A stretch of 21,854 nt of DNA from Chloroflexota bacterium (GCA_005880525.1 VBFW01000200.1:1-21854), one strand, 5' to 3'. Shown: positions 6,832-14,412, numbered from the stretch's first letter. Notes: generated by a model not told the origin, from the letters alone. Made by a program: numbers and translations.

Positions 6832-7125
6832 TTAGCCTCCTGAGTCCCCCTGGACTTTGAGGCGCAGCGCGTCGAGCGAGTCGAACTTGTCCAGCGCCGG
6901 TTTCTGCCGCGGGCGGTCAGGGTACTTCGCGGTCTGGATCGCATCGATGAGCAGCTCGATCTCCTCAGCCGTGAGGCTCAGCGTGCGGTAGACGACCGGC
7001 TCCCTCTGCACATGGCGGTCGACCGAATCCTTGATCACGTCGTCGGTGTCGCTCACCACCTGCGGCCTGGTCGGACGGAAGAGGTCTTCGGAGCCGCCAA
7101 GTGATGCGCGCTTGAAGGTAGGCAT
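6832..7125 (-). CDS. Small partner protein of ParA (possible ATPase adaptor)
   Basis: A 97-residue soluble protein of no recognised family. It starts MPTFKRASLGGSEDLFRPTR, a basic peptide with a Leu-Gly element. This recalls the short Lys/Arg-bearing N-termini by which ParB and other ParA partners stimulate ParA ATPases. A charged middle follows, then a C-terminal stretch from about 47, LSLTAEEIELLIDAIQTAK and LDKFDSLDALRLKVQ, that predicts as two helices. There is no helix-turn-helix or CTPase fold, so it is not a ParB. The ATG at 7125 is two bases after the parA stop, so the two genes are co-transcribed and probably act together. A role as a cargo adaptor is inference from position and the N-terminus. 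Confidence 0.7.
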   Translation of the reverse strand: MPTFKRASLGGSEDLFRPTRPQVVSDTDDVIKDSVDRHVQREPVVYRTLSLTAEEIELLIDAIQTAKYPDRPRQKPALDKFDSLDALRLKVQGDSGG

Positions 7126-7127
7126 CG

Positions 7128-7892
7128 TTATTTGTGATTCTCCATTACTCGAACCGCCAGCGCACGATATGTCCTCGCGCCGTCGGACTCGCGGGCGTAC
7201 GTGAGGATTGATTGACCTGCCAGCGGCGTCTCGGCAAAGCGGATCGAGTCGGTGACGCCGAACTCGTAAACCTTGTCGCCGTACTTCTCGCGCACCGCCG
7301 CGAGCACCTCCTGCGCGTGGAGGGCGCGCGACTTATACAGCGTGGGCAGGATGCCGATGAGCTCCAGCCGCGGGTTCAGCCTTCGCTTGACGCGCTCCAT
7401 CGTCACGAAGAGCTCCTGCATTCCTTTCAACGCAAGGAACTCGGCCTGCATCGGCACCAGCACCTCGTTGGCCGCCACCAGGGCATTGATGACGATGAGG
7501 TCCAGCGACGGAGGGCAGTCCATGATGATGAAGTCGTAGCGGCGCTGGACCGGCTCGAGCTTGTCGCGCAGGATGCTCTCGCGGCCGATCTCGTTGATCA
7601 TCTGGTTCTCGGCACCGGCAAGCTCGATGTCGGCCGGGATGTAGTGGACGCCCATCTGGGGCGCCTCCTGGACGACGTCGGTGACGGTCGTGTCCGGCTC
7701 CAGAAGCAAGTGATAGATCGTTTTCTCCGGCTCGCCGGGCGGCTTCATGTAGAGGGTGAGGTGACCCTGCGCGTCGAGATCGATGAGCAGGACCCTCTGG
7801 CCGAGTTCCGCCAGAGCCGCGCCGAGATTGACGGCGGTGGTGGTCTTTCCGACCCCCCCTTTCTGCATCGCGACAGCGATCGTCCGGGCCAA
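7128..7892 (-). CDS. parA: ParA family partition ATPase
   Basis: ParA/MinD ATPases bind DNA as ATP dimers and position DNA or protein cargo. In 254 residues, the deviant Walker A KGGVGKTT (11-18) with its signature Lys comes right after the first strand, DLDAQGHL is the usual DxDPQGN region (Pro to Ala, Asn to His), and IIMDCPPSLDLIVINAL holds the Walker B/switch region. The C-terminal part, GILPTLYKSRALHAQEVL and GVTDSIRFAETPLAGQSI, matches Soj-type chromosomal or orphan ParA proteins. The start is TTG at 7892, needed to keep the first strand; the ATG nearer the P-loop would remove it. TAGACT upstream could be a -10. There is no parB; the partner is the small gene directly downstream. Confidence 0.9.
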   Translation of the reverse strand: MARTIAVAMQKGGVGKTTTAVNLGAALAELGQRVLLIDLDAQGHLTLYMKPPGEPEKTIYHLLLEPDTTVTDVVQEAPQMGVHYIPADIELAGAENQMINEIGRESILRDKLEPVQRRYDFIIMDCPPSLDLIVINALVAANEVLVPMQAEFLALKGMQELFVTMERVKRRLNPRLELIGILPTLYKSRALHAQEVLAAVREKYGDKVYEFGVTDSIRFAETPLAGQSILTYARESDGARTYRALAVRVMENHK

Positions 7893-7973
7893 GATCGATG
7901 CGAGTCTAACTGAAGCCGGCGATATCGACCATCAGGCTCACCCCCAGGACCCCATCTCTACAATGCACGCGGG
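7893..7973. promoter_or_regulatory. Divergent promoter region between parA and the CvpA-like gene
   Basis: An 81-bp gap separates two TTG starts facing away from each other. For the plus strand, TACAAT at 7959-7964 matches the -10 consensus in five of six bases and lies nine bases before the TTG, implying a leaderless message. For the minus strand, TAGACT ends about a dozen bases before the parA TTG. No good -35 is seen for either. Confidence 0.35.
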
Positions 7974-8783
7974 TTGTTCATCGACATCGCCGTAGGCCTC
8001 CTGATCATCATCGCGTTGTTCCTCGGCTTCCAGCGAGGCGTGATCCAACCCCTGATGGCCGAGATCTTCTTTTTCGGCACCCTGCTGCTGGTATTCAGGT
8101 TCCACGACCAGTACACGACTCAGATGGAGAAGCTGGTCCACATCCCCGCCGTGTTCAGCGTGTTCGTCGCGCTGATCGCGGCAGTGATCCTGGGCGCGGT
8201 CGGGGGCGCGATCGGCGGAGCGTTCCACCGCATGGAATCGATCCGCGGCATCGACGGGCTGCTCGGGATCTTCGTCCACGGGGTCGTGATGCTGATCGTC
8301 ATCTATCTCGGAATCTCGGCGCTGGTGACACTGGACAACGCATTCGTGCCGACGCTCAACAAAGCCACTCTCACGCTCGACCAGGTCAATCAGCTCGAGT
8401 CGCAGATCCTGTCCAACCCGATCACGTCGGCGCTCGTCTCCAAAGACGACCTCGCAGCCCTGAAGAAGGCCGCTCAATCCTCGAGCGGGGCGAGCATCCA
8501 GAGCATCAACGGAATCAAGCAGCTGAAGGAGATCTACACCGGTTTCCTCGAACCGCAGCTGCACACCTCCCGTTCGGTGCCGATCATCCTCAGCATCGGC
8601 CAGCACCTGCCCCTGATCGGGCACGTCGGACCGAAAGACCTGCACCCGGCTCCGTCTCCGAGCCCGACGCCATGTCCGACGCCGAGCCCGACCAAGGCCC
8701 CGAGCCCGTCCAGGACACCCTCGCCTAAGGCGAGTCCGAGCCCGACACCAAGCTGCGCGCCCAGACCCTCCCCGACCAAGTAA
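7974..8783 (+). CDS. CvpA-like membrane protein with a Pro/Ser/Thr-rich tail
   Basis: A 269-residue protein. The N-terminal 120 residues have four hydrophobic spans (about 4-20, 28-42, 60-85 and 98-115). The opening IDIAVGLLIIIALFLGFQRG has the charged-then-GxxxG style of the CvpA family (colicin V production, linked to envelope and cell-wall functions). A soluble region with predicted helices follows (about 120-220). The last 45 or so residues are almost only Pro, Ser, Thr, Ala and Lys with two Cys, a low-complexity tail seen in wall-spanning or surface proteins. The start is TTG at 7974, leaderless if the TACAAT box is used. It is followed by the acyl-CoA dehydrogenase after 11 bases, suggesting one operon, though no functional link is clear. 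Confidence 0.7.
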   Translation: MFIDIAVGLLIIIALFLGFQRGVIQPLMAEIFFFGTLLLVFRFHDQYTTQMEKLVHIPAVFSVFVALIAAVILGAVGGAIGGAFHRMESIRGIDGLLGIFVHGVVMLIVIYLGISALVTLDNAFVPTLNKATLTLDQVNQLESQILSNPITSALVSKDDLAALKKAAQSSSGASIQSINGIKQLKEIYTGFLEPQLHTSRSVPIILSIGQHLPLIGHVGPKDLHPAPSPSPTPCPTPSPTKAPSPSRTPSPKASPSPTPSCAPRPSPTK

Positions 8784-8794
8784 GTTAGGCAGCG

Positions 8795-9994
8795 ATGCTT
8801 GACCTGGCGCTGACTCCTGACCAGAAGCAGCTCGTGGAGACGGTGCGCGACTTCTGCAGCCGCGAGTTCGCGCCGCGCATCGCGGCCGACGACCGCGCGG
8901 TCCGGCATGACCCCGAGATCTTCGCCAAGCTCGCGTCGATCGGCCTGCCGGGCGTCTGCTTCCCGCAGCGCTACGGCGGCCATGGCCTGGACTATCTGTC
9001 GCTGGGACTGGTCTGCGAGGAGCTCGAGTACGTCGACACCGTCTACCGCACGGTCCTCTCGGTGCACGTCGGCCTCGTGGGCTGCGGCATCTACACGTGG
9101 GGCACCGAGGAGCAGAAGCAGCGCTGGCTCGGACCTATGGCGCGCGGCGAGAAGCTCGCGTGTTTCGGGCTGACCGAGCCCAACGCCGGCTCAGACGTGG
9201 CTTCAATGCAGGCCACCGCCAAGCGCAACGGCGGCAGCTACCTGCTCAGCGGTCAGAAGGTCTGGGTGTCGGACGCCGACACCGCGGACTTCATGCTCAT
9301 CTTTGCCAAGACCGATCCGAAGGCCGGCGCCCGCGGCGTGTCGGCGTTCATGGTCGATCGCGCAGCTTCGGGCAAGGCTTTGCGCACCGAGCCCATCGAG
9401 GGCCGCCTCGGCATCCACGCCGGCGACGTCGGTTCGATCTTCATGACCGACCTCGAGGTGGACGAGGCGGATCGCATCGGCGATGAGGGCGACGGCTTCA
9501 AGGTCGCGATGGGCTGCCTGGACAATGGGCGATACACCATCGGCGCCGGCGCCACAGGCACTGTTCGCGCGTGCCTCGATGCTTCAGTGAAGTACGCGCA
9601 CGAGCGCAAGACGTTCGGCCAGGAGATAGGGCGCTACCAGCTCGTGCAGCAGATGATCGCGCGCATGGCGCGCGACTACGAGATCTGCAAGCTCCTGTAT
9701 TTCAATGTCGCCTGGATGAAGAACAACGGATTGCGGCATACGCGTGAGGTCTCGATGTGCAAGCAGTACGCCGCCGACGCCGCGTTCAACGCCGCGAACG
9801 ACGCGGTCGAGATCCACGGCGCGTATGGCTACTCTGCGGAATACCCGGTCGAGCGCTACCTGCGCACCTCCCGCGCGCCGATCATCTACGAGGGCACGCG
9901 TGAGGTGCACACGATCCTGCAGGCCGAGTACGCGCTCGGCTATCGCGAAGACCGTCCGATGAAGAAGTCGCTTCCGAAGTACGAACCTGATTAG
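8795..9994 (+). CDS. Acyl-CoA dehydrogenase
   Basis: A 399-residue FAD enzyme introducing an alpha-beta double bond into an acyl-CoA, passing electrons to ETF. The three domains are clear: an N-terminal helical domain, a middle domain with CFGLTEPNAGSD (about 127-138) and KVWVSDAD, and a C-terminal helical domain with ERKTFGQ (about 270-276) and the catalytic-base motif YEGTREV (about 369-375). The SVHVGLVGCGIYTWGTEEQK stretch is closest to the short-chain and glutaryl-CoA groups, but chain length cannot be fixed from sequence. The ATG at 8795 has TTAGG shortly upstream. It sits between the CvpA-like gene and the ureohydrolase in a tightly spaced set. It could serve branched-chain breakdown downstream of the dehydrogenase complex; that is inference. 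Confidence 0.92.
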   Translation: MLDLALTPDQKQLVETVRDFCSREFAPRIAADDRAVRHDPEIFAKLASIGLPGVCFPQRYGGHGLDYLSLGLVCEELEYVDTVYRTVLSVHVGLVGCGIYTWGTEEQKQRWLGPMARGEKLACFGLTEPNAGSDVASMQATAKRNGGSYLLSGQKVWVSDADTADFMLIFAKTDPKAGARGVSAFMVDRAASGKALRTEPIEGRLGIHAGDVGSIFMTDLEVDEADRIGDEGDGFKVAMGCLDNGRYTIGAGATGTVRACLDASVKYAHERKTFGQEIGRYQLVQQMIARMARDYEICKLLYFNVAWMKNNGLRHTREVSMCKQYAADAAFNAANDAVEIHGAYGYSAEYPVERYLRTSRAPIIYEGTREVHTILQAEYALGYREDRPMKKSLPKYEPD

Positions 9995-9998
9995 TTAG

Positions 9999-10925
9999 TT
10001 GATAGACGTCACCGGGCTGAAGCCATGGGGAGGGCTCTCAGGCGCCCCGGAAGGTGCGCCGGTGACCCTGGCGGGGATCCCATACGACGGCTCGGCCGTG
10101 TACCGGAAGGGCGCCGCGCAGGCACCGCAGCGCATCCGAACGTTGTCGGCGGTCATGCCGCCTGTGACGGAGGAGGGCCACCTCCTGACCGGCCTCGGCG
10201 TCCATGACCTCGGCGACCTCACCGCGGGCTCGGATATCGAGACGGGCTGGACCCATGTGGCGGATCGCCTGGCCGAGGTGCCGGCGGATTCGGTGCTGAC
10301 AGTGCTCGGCGGCGACCACTGCACTGCGATCGCGACGCTGGCCGCGCAGGTGCGGCGACATCCTGACGTGAGGATCCTGTGGGTCGACGCGCATCCCGAC
10401 CTCTGCGACTTCTCGCGCGGCGGCAGGTGGACCTGCGGATGCGCCCTTCGACGCGCGCTCGAAGTGTCCGGCATCGCACCGGATCGCGTGGTCATCGTGG
10501 GTGGCCGCGACTACGACCCTGAGGAGCTCGACTTCATCCGCGACAACGGCATGACGCTGGTCGGGGCGCGCGAGCTGGCGATAAATCCTGAGGCTGCGCT
10601 GAAGCGCGTTCAGGAAAAGCTCGCGGGCAGCGAGGTGCACGTGTCGTTCGACATCGACTCGCTCGACCCGGCTTTTGCGCCGGCCACGGAGATCCCGTCC
10701 TCGGGCGGCCTCACGTCCAGGCAGGCGCTCGAGGTCCTGCACTCGGTCGCCGGCGTCGCGAAGCTGGTCGGACTCGACCTGGTCGAGCTGTCGCCTCCCT
10801 TCGACAACGGCAACATCAGCACGCTCGCCGCGCTGAAGGTGATCTTCGAGTTCTGGGGTCTCGCCTCGAAACGCTCAGCCCTTGAGGACGAGGGCCACGA
10901 CGATGAGCCCGAGACCGCCGGCTAG
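9999..10925 (+). CDS. Arginase/agmatinase/formimidoylglutamase family hydrolase
   Basis: A 308-residue ureohydrolase that would hydrolyse a guanidino or formimino compound using two Mn ions. All metal ligands are present: His107 in GGDHC, Asp130, His132 and Asp134 in DAHPDLCD, and Asp218 and Asp220 in SFDIDSLDP. The later motif VGLDLVELSPPFD matches the family. The His that normally follows DAHxD by a fixed spacing in a (N/S)HG or SHA motif is Cys146 here (TCGC), so substrate handling is probably different. Arginase, agmatinase, guanidinobutyrase or formimidoylglutamase cannot be told apart. The TTG at 9999 comes four bases after the previous stop, so it is in the same operon. The C-terminus is acidic and overlaps the next, opposite gene by 51 bp. 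Confidence 0.85.
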   Translation: MIDVTGLKPWGGLSGAPEGAPVTLAGIPYDGSAVYRKGAAQAPQRIRTLSAVMPPVTEEGHLLTGLGVHDLGDLTAGSDIETGWTHVADRLAEVPADSVLTVLGGDHCTAIATLAAQVRRHPDVRILWVDAHPDLCDFSRGGRWTCGCALRRALEVSGIAPDRVVIVGGRDYDPEELDFIRDNGMTLVGARELAINPEAALKRVQEKLAGSEVHVSFDIDSLDPAFAPATEIPSSGGLTSRQALEVLHSVAGVAKLVGLDLVELSPPFDNGNISTLAALKVIFEFWGLASKRSALEDEGHDDEPETAG

Positions 10926-11102
10926 GAGCAGACCCGAGCAGCCCGCCTGCACGACCGTATAGACGATCCCGCCGGTCGATCCGTAGGTGGTCGCGATCTC
11001 AGCCCGCCGCCCGCGCCGCCTGATCGCGGCGTATATGCCGCCGGCTCCCAGGATGCAGGCAAACAGCCCCATGCCGAGCCCGGCGGCCTGCTCACCTGAC
11101 AT
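10875..11102 (-). CDS. Two-helix small membrane protein
   Basis: A 75-residue protein with two hydrophobic spans, GLGMGLFACILGAGGIYAAI (about 8-27) and AGCSGLLLAGGLGLIVVALV (about 53-72), and a basic, Arg-rich link (RRRGRRAE) between them that should face the cytoplasm. No family is recognised. The ATG at 11102 is clear. The gene overlaps the ureohydrolase 3' end by 51 bp on the opposite strand, so one could influence the other by antisense transcription. Its span-loop-span design argues for a real gene rather than a shadow frame. Confidence 0.55.
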   Translation of the reverse strand: MSGEQAAGLGMGLFACILGAGGIYAAIRRRGRRAEIATTYGSTGGIVYTVVQAGCSGLLLAGGLGLIVVALVLKG

Positions 11103-11135
11103 CGATCCTGAGTATGGCCGCTAGGATTTGCGGTC

Positions 11136-12038
11136 GTGGCAAGAGTCCTGCTGCTGGGATCGACCGGGTTCTTCGGGCGTGCGGTCACGCACAAGATCCT
11201 CGACGCCGGCCACCAGCTCCGAGTGCTGGTGCGGGACCCGATGAAGGCGGCCGCCTACAAGGTTCGGGGCGCCCAGGTCATGACCGGCGACGCGCTCAAC
11301 CCGGCGGCCGTGAACCAGGCGTGCCAGGGCGTCGAGCACGTGGTCAGCCTGGTCGCCGTGCGCCGCAACAAGCCACAGTCGATGTTCGAGGTGAACGCCG
11401 ACGGTCCCCGCGTCCTGGGTCAGGTGGCCAAGGCTGCGGGCGCGAAGTCGGTCGTCCTCGTCAGCGCGATCGGCGCGCGTCTCGACCAGAAATACAAATA
11501 CCTGACCTCGCGCTGGATGGGCGAGCAGGAGCTGGCGAAGAGCGGAATCCCAGGGACGGTCCTGCGCTTCTCGCTGGTGCTGGCCGAGGATGGCGGCATC
11601 CTCGACTTCTTCCAGCGAACCTCGGCGTTCGGGCCCTTCGTGATCATCCCCGGAGACGGCAAGACGCAGATGCAGCCGATCCTCCGCGAAGACGCGGCGC
11701 GCTGCGTCGTCGAGGCCATCGGCAAGGCCGACCTGCTGGGCAAGATCGTGGAGCTCGGCGGCCCTGAGGTCGTGACGTCAGAGACCATCTACGACTGGTT
11801 TCTCAAGGCCCGCGGCATCAAGAAGCCCAAGCTGCACGTGCCGGCGCAGCTGCTGACTCCCGGGGCCGCATTCATGGAGCTGGTCCAGGTCGACCCCATC
11901 GCGACGCCTGACGAGATCGCGAGCACGCAGCTGCCGAACATCGCCGACGGTCTCGACTCCGTGACTGCGCACTTTGGCTGGCGGCCGAGCGCTCCAAGCA
12001 CGTGGGTGAGCGAGCACTGGAAGAAGCGGATCAAGTAA
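11136..12038 (+). CDS. NAD(P)-binding SDR, NDUFA9/YbjT-like
   Basis: A 300-residue atypical SDR with the N-terminal motif GSTGFFG (Gly8, 11, 14), then VRDP (about 32-35), GDALN and VSAIGA. It lacks the usual YxxxK catalytic Tyr pattern of classical SDRs; KYLTSRWMGEQELAKSGIPG is the family counterpart. This group includes NDUFA9-like complex I assembly proteins and quinone- or sugar-related sensors, so an enzymatic role is uncertain. The C-terminal half has DDFFQR-type and VELGGPEVVTSETIYDWFL segments usual for this subgroup. The start is GTG at 11136. TAGGAT sits nine bases upstream, so a leaderless message is likely. The thpR frame overlaps its 3' end. Confidence 0.82.
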   Translation: MARVLLLGSTGFFGRAVTHKILDAGHQLRVLVRDPMKAAAYKVRGAQVMTGDALNPAAVNQACQGVEHVVSLVAVRRNKPQSMFEVNADGPRVLGQVAKAAGAKSVVLVSAIGARLDQKYKYLTSRWMGEQELAKSGIPGTVLRFSLVLAEDGGILDFFQRTSAFGPFVIIPGDGKTQMQPILREDAARCVVEAIGKADLLGKIVELGGPEVVTSETIYDWFLKARGIKKPKLHVPAQLLTPGAAFMELVQVDPIATPDEIASTQLPNIADGLDSVTAHFGWRPSAPSTWVSEHWKKRIK

Positions 12039-12580
12039 CGATCCGGGCGTTCCTCGGAATCCCCGTGCCCGACCAGCAGCGCGAGCAACTCGGCCGCTTC
12101 CTCGCTCAGTGCGCGATCGCGGCCCCGGAGTTTCGGTGGTCGGTCACCGAGAACCTGCACCTCACGGTGCGCTTCGTAGGCACCGTCGATCGAGCAGTGG
12201 TGGAGGGAATCGCAGACCGCCTGGGCGGCGCCGCGGGTCCGGCGATTCAGCTGGCGCTTGGCGACGCCGGCACGTTCAAGCGGAGCCGGCTGGCGCGCGT
12301 GCTCTGGCTGGGCCTGAAGTCAGGCGCCGAAGACCTGGGCGCCCTGGCGGCCCGGGTGGAGGCTGAGTGCCGTGCCGCGGGCCTCCCGCCCGAAACGCGC
12401 GCATTCCAGCCGCACCTCACCCTGGCGCGAGCACGTTCGCGTGATGGCGCGCGCCAGCCAGACCTGCCCGCCATGCCGGCGCTTGCGCCCTGGCGCGCGG
12501 AGGAGCTGATCCTCTACTGGAGCCACCTGAAAAAGAATGGCGCGGTGCACGAGCCGATCAGGCGGATCGCGCTGGGCTAG
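12002..12580 (+). CDS. thpR: RNA 2',3'-cyclic phosphodiesterase
   Basis: ThpR (LigT) opens 2',3'-cyclic phosphates on RNA ends and belongs to the 2H phosphoesterase family. Both catalytic HxT motifs are present: HLTV with His53 and HLTL with His138 in the 192-residue frame. The family usually begins just before the TIRAFLGIP strand, at about residue 13, but no ATG, GTG or TTG lies there. The first ordinary start is GTG at 12002, overlapping the previous gene by 37 bp, and CTG or another rare start nearer the strand is possible. It is likely co-transcribed with the SDR. The stop is two bases from the stop of the convergent GlcG/HbpS gene. Confidence 0.82.
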   Translation: MGERALEEADQVTIRAFLGIPVPDQQREQLGRFLAQCAIAAPEFRWSVTENLHLTVRFVGTVDRAVVEGIADRLGGAAGPAIQLALGDAGTFKRSRLARVLWLGLKSGAEDLGALAARVEAECRAAGLPPETRAFQPHLTLARARSRDGARQPDLPAMPALAPWRAEELILYWSHLKKNGAVHEPIRRIALG

Positions 12581-12582
12581 AG

Positions 12583-12984
12583 CTAGCTGAACGCGGCGGC
12601 GCCGGCCTCCGCGCACTCGAGATCCTGTTCGGGCTTGGCGCCGCTGACCCCGATCGCACCCACGACCGCGCCGTCGTGCTCCAGGAGCACCGACCCCGGC
12701 CCGGGTACCAGCTTGGTGCGCGTCAGGCCGCTGACCGCGTTGAAGAACGCCGGCCGCTCGGTAGCGGTTTGCAGCAGCGACCCGCCATCACGCTGGAACA
12801 TCGCGGCGCCCACTGCCTTGGCCTCCGCGATCTGGGGAGATACGGGATTCGCCCCGTCCATGCGACCGAGTGCGATGAGATGCGCGCCAGCATCGACGAC
12901 CGCGACCGAGACGTGGATGTTCAGGTGCGCGGCCCTGACGTGCGCGGCCTCGATGATCGCCTGCGCCTGCTCGTGTTTCAACAT
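12583..12984 (-). CDS. GlcG/HbpS family heme-binding-type protein
   Basis: A 133-residue protein with the family's compact alpha-beta layout. It opens with a helix (HEQAQAIIEAAHVRA), then VSVAVVDAGAHLIALGRMDG (about 25-44), AEAKAVGAAMF, and the late VGAIGVSGAKPEQDLECAEAG. The VAVVDxxGxLIAxxRMDGA motif and the GAIGVSG...D.ECA motif are diagnostic. Relatives include the heme-binding HbpS and glycolate-operon GlcG; function differs between members. The ATG at 12984 begins right at the first helix. It diverges from the glycosyltransferase and its long leader, and converges with thpR. Confidence 0.85.
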   Translation of the reverse strand: MLKHEQAQAIIEAAHVRAAHLNIHVSVAVVDAGAHLIALGRMDGANPVSPQIAEAKAVGAAMFQRDGGSLLQTATERPAFFNAVSGLTRTKLVPGPGSVLLEHDGAVVGAIGVSGAKPEQDLECAEAGAAAFS

Positions 12985-13218
12985 TCGGACACCTCAGCGT
13001 AGCTCGGCCCCGGCTACTTGCAGTGGGTTGGCGGCGAACTGACTTTCGGACCTTGCGCCCCGATTCGGGGGGCCATACAGTTGGCGACGGCCCCGAGGGA
13101 AACGTTCGAGGGGACAGGGACAGGCCGCAAGGCCGGTGCCAGTCCGCGAGAGGCGATCCGTCGGGGTCATTTCTTTTCTGGCGGGAATCCGCCTTCCGGG
13201 CCGTTACTCTCACCGGAA
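12985..13218 (+). promoter_or_regulatory. Divergent gap and long glycosyltransferase leader
   Basis: This 234-bp region separates the GlcG/HbpS gene from the glycosyltransferase. It starts with a GTAGC/GCTAC hairpin (12999-13017). The plus-strand part, 13055-13180, holds repeated pairing arms described in the next entry. The weak extension of the glycosyltransferase reading frame through it (to 13018) has no recognisable protein character. I see no confident -10/-35 pair. Confidence 0.4.
13055..13180 (+). ncRNA. Candidate structured leader RNA with alternating arms
   Basis: Four arms alternate: CCCCGA (13058-13063), TCGGGG (13065-13070), CCCCGA (13091-13096), TCGGGG (13161-13166). Arm 1 can pair with 2 and 3 with 4, or arm 2 with 3, a switch-like layout. 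The 3:4 stem extends to 8 bp (GGCCCCGA with TCGGGGTC, one G-U). Inside it, GGAC (13118-13121) pairs with GTCC (13142-13145), and GGCC-GCAA-GGCC (13123-13134) forms a GNRA-capped hairpin. A U-rich tract, TTTCTTTTCT, follows near 13170-13179. I could not match it to a riboswitch class I know. Chance pairing is common in GC-rich DNA. Confidence 0.35.
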
Positions 13219-14412
13219 ATGAAGGTCGCCCGGCGGCATAACCAGCGCCAGGACGCCGGCACGCCCGCCGCCATCGAAGTCTCGATCGTGATGCCCTGCC
13301 TGAACGAGGCCGAGACCATCGCTCGCTGCATCCAGAAAGCGCAGCGCGCGGCCGAGAAGCTCGGGGTCTCGGCCGAGGTGATCGTCGCCGACAACGGCAG
13401 CACCGACGGCTCGGCGGTCATCGCCCGTGAGCTGGGCGCGCGCGTGGTCGAGGTGGCGCACAAGGGCTACGGCGCGGCGCTCATCGGCGGCATCGAGGCG
13501 GCCAGCGGCGGATTCGTGGTGATGGGCGACGCCGACGACAGCTACGACTTCGGCGAGATCGGGCCCTTCCTCGACCGCCTGCGGGCGGGTGACGACCTCG
13601 TGGTCGGCAATCGCTTCGCGGGAGGCATCGAGCCAGGCGCCATGCCATGGCTGCACCGCTGGCTGGGCAACCCGGTCCTGAGCAGGATCACGCGCACCTT
13701 CTTCCACGCGCGCGTCGGCGACACGCACTGCGGACTGCGCGCGTTTCGCAAGGAAGCCTTCGAGCGGATGAATCTCCGCGCGACAGGCATGGAGTTCGCC
13801 AGCGAGATGGTTATCAAGGCGTCGCTCAAGGGAATGCGCATCAGCGAGCTTCCTGTCGTGCTGCACCCCGACGGCCGGTCGCGCCCGCCGCACCTTCGCA
13901 CGTGGCGCGACGGTTGGCGCCACTTGCGTTTCATGCTGCTGTTCAGCCCGCGCTGGTTGTTTCTCTATCCCGGCCTTGTGCTGCTAGTGGTCGGCGCTGT
14001 GCTGTCGGCCCTGCTTGTCGTCGGCCCGCTCCACGTGTTCGGCGTGCGGCTCGACATCCACACGCTGCTGGTTGCCGGATTTCTGTGCCTTCTCGGCTAC
14101 CAGCTCGTGCTCTTCGCCGTCTTCACCAAGATCTTCGCCATCCGCGAGGGATTTCATCCGCCGCACCCGATGCTGCTGCGCCTCTTCGACTACATCACGC
14201 TGGAGGTCGGGCTCGGTGTGGGCGCGTTGATGGCGCTCGCCGGCGCGGTCGGCTTGATCGCCGCCGTAATCAGCTGGCAGGCGGTCGGGTTCGGCAACCT
14301 CGACCCGTCGCTCACGATGCGCGAGGTCATTCCCGCGGTGGTGCTGATGGCCCTCGGCACGCAGACCGTGTTCGCGAGCTTCTTCATCTCGATCCTCTCC
14401 ATCGAGCGCTAG
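13219..14412 (+). CDS. Family 2 glycosyltransferase with C-terminal membrane spans
   Basis: A 397-residue enzyme like dolichyl/polyprenyl-phosphate mannosyltransferases and GtrB. It would move a sugar from a nucleotide donor to a lipid carrier at the inner face of the membrane. The GT-A domain (about 20-240) begins VSIVMPCLNEAETI, has ADNGSTDGS (about 57-65), and the metal-binding DADDSYD at 104-110. Four hydrophobic spans follow (about 250-275, 285-310, 335-355 and 370-390). The start is taken as ATG 13219, just before the first strand; the frame is open back to 13018, but the extra 67 residues look non-coding. The stop TAG directly abuts the stop of the convergent E2 gene. Confidence 0.87.
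   Translation: MKVARRHNQRQDAGTPAAIEVSIVMPCLNEAETIARCIQKAQRAAEKLGVSAEVIVADNGSTDGSAVIARELGARVVEVAHKGYGAALIGGIEAASGGFVVMGDADDSYDFGEIGPFLDRLRAGDDLVVGNRFAGGIEPGAMPWLHRWLGNPVLSRITRTFFHARVGDTHCGLRAFRKEAFERMNLRATGMEFASEMVIKASLKGMRISELPVVLHPDGRSRPPHLRTWRDGWRHLRFMLLFSPRWLFLYPGLVLLVVGAVLSALLVVGPLHVFGVRLDIHTLLVAGFLCLLGYQLVLFAVFTKIFAIREGFHPPHPMLLRLFDYITLEVGLGVGALMALAGAVGLIAAVISWQAVGFGNLDPSLTMREVIPAVVLMALGTQTVFASFFISILSIER

Noticed and set aside
13055..13180. A known riboswitch (cobalamin, FMN, TPP, SAM, c-di-GMP, c-di-AMP, glycine)
   Set aside because: Short resemblances only (for example GTCCGCGAG as in FMN leaders); the conserved blocks of these classes are absent or out of order by eye.
12985..13218. 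Reading the glycosyltransferase from 13018
   Set aside because: The 67 extra residues have no domain, and the GT-A fold begins right after ATG 13219.
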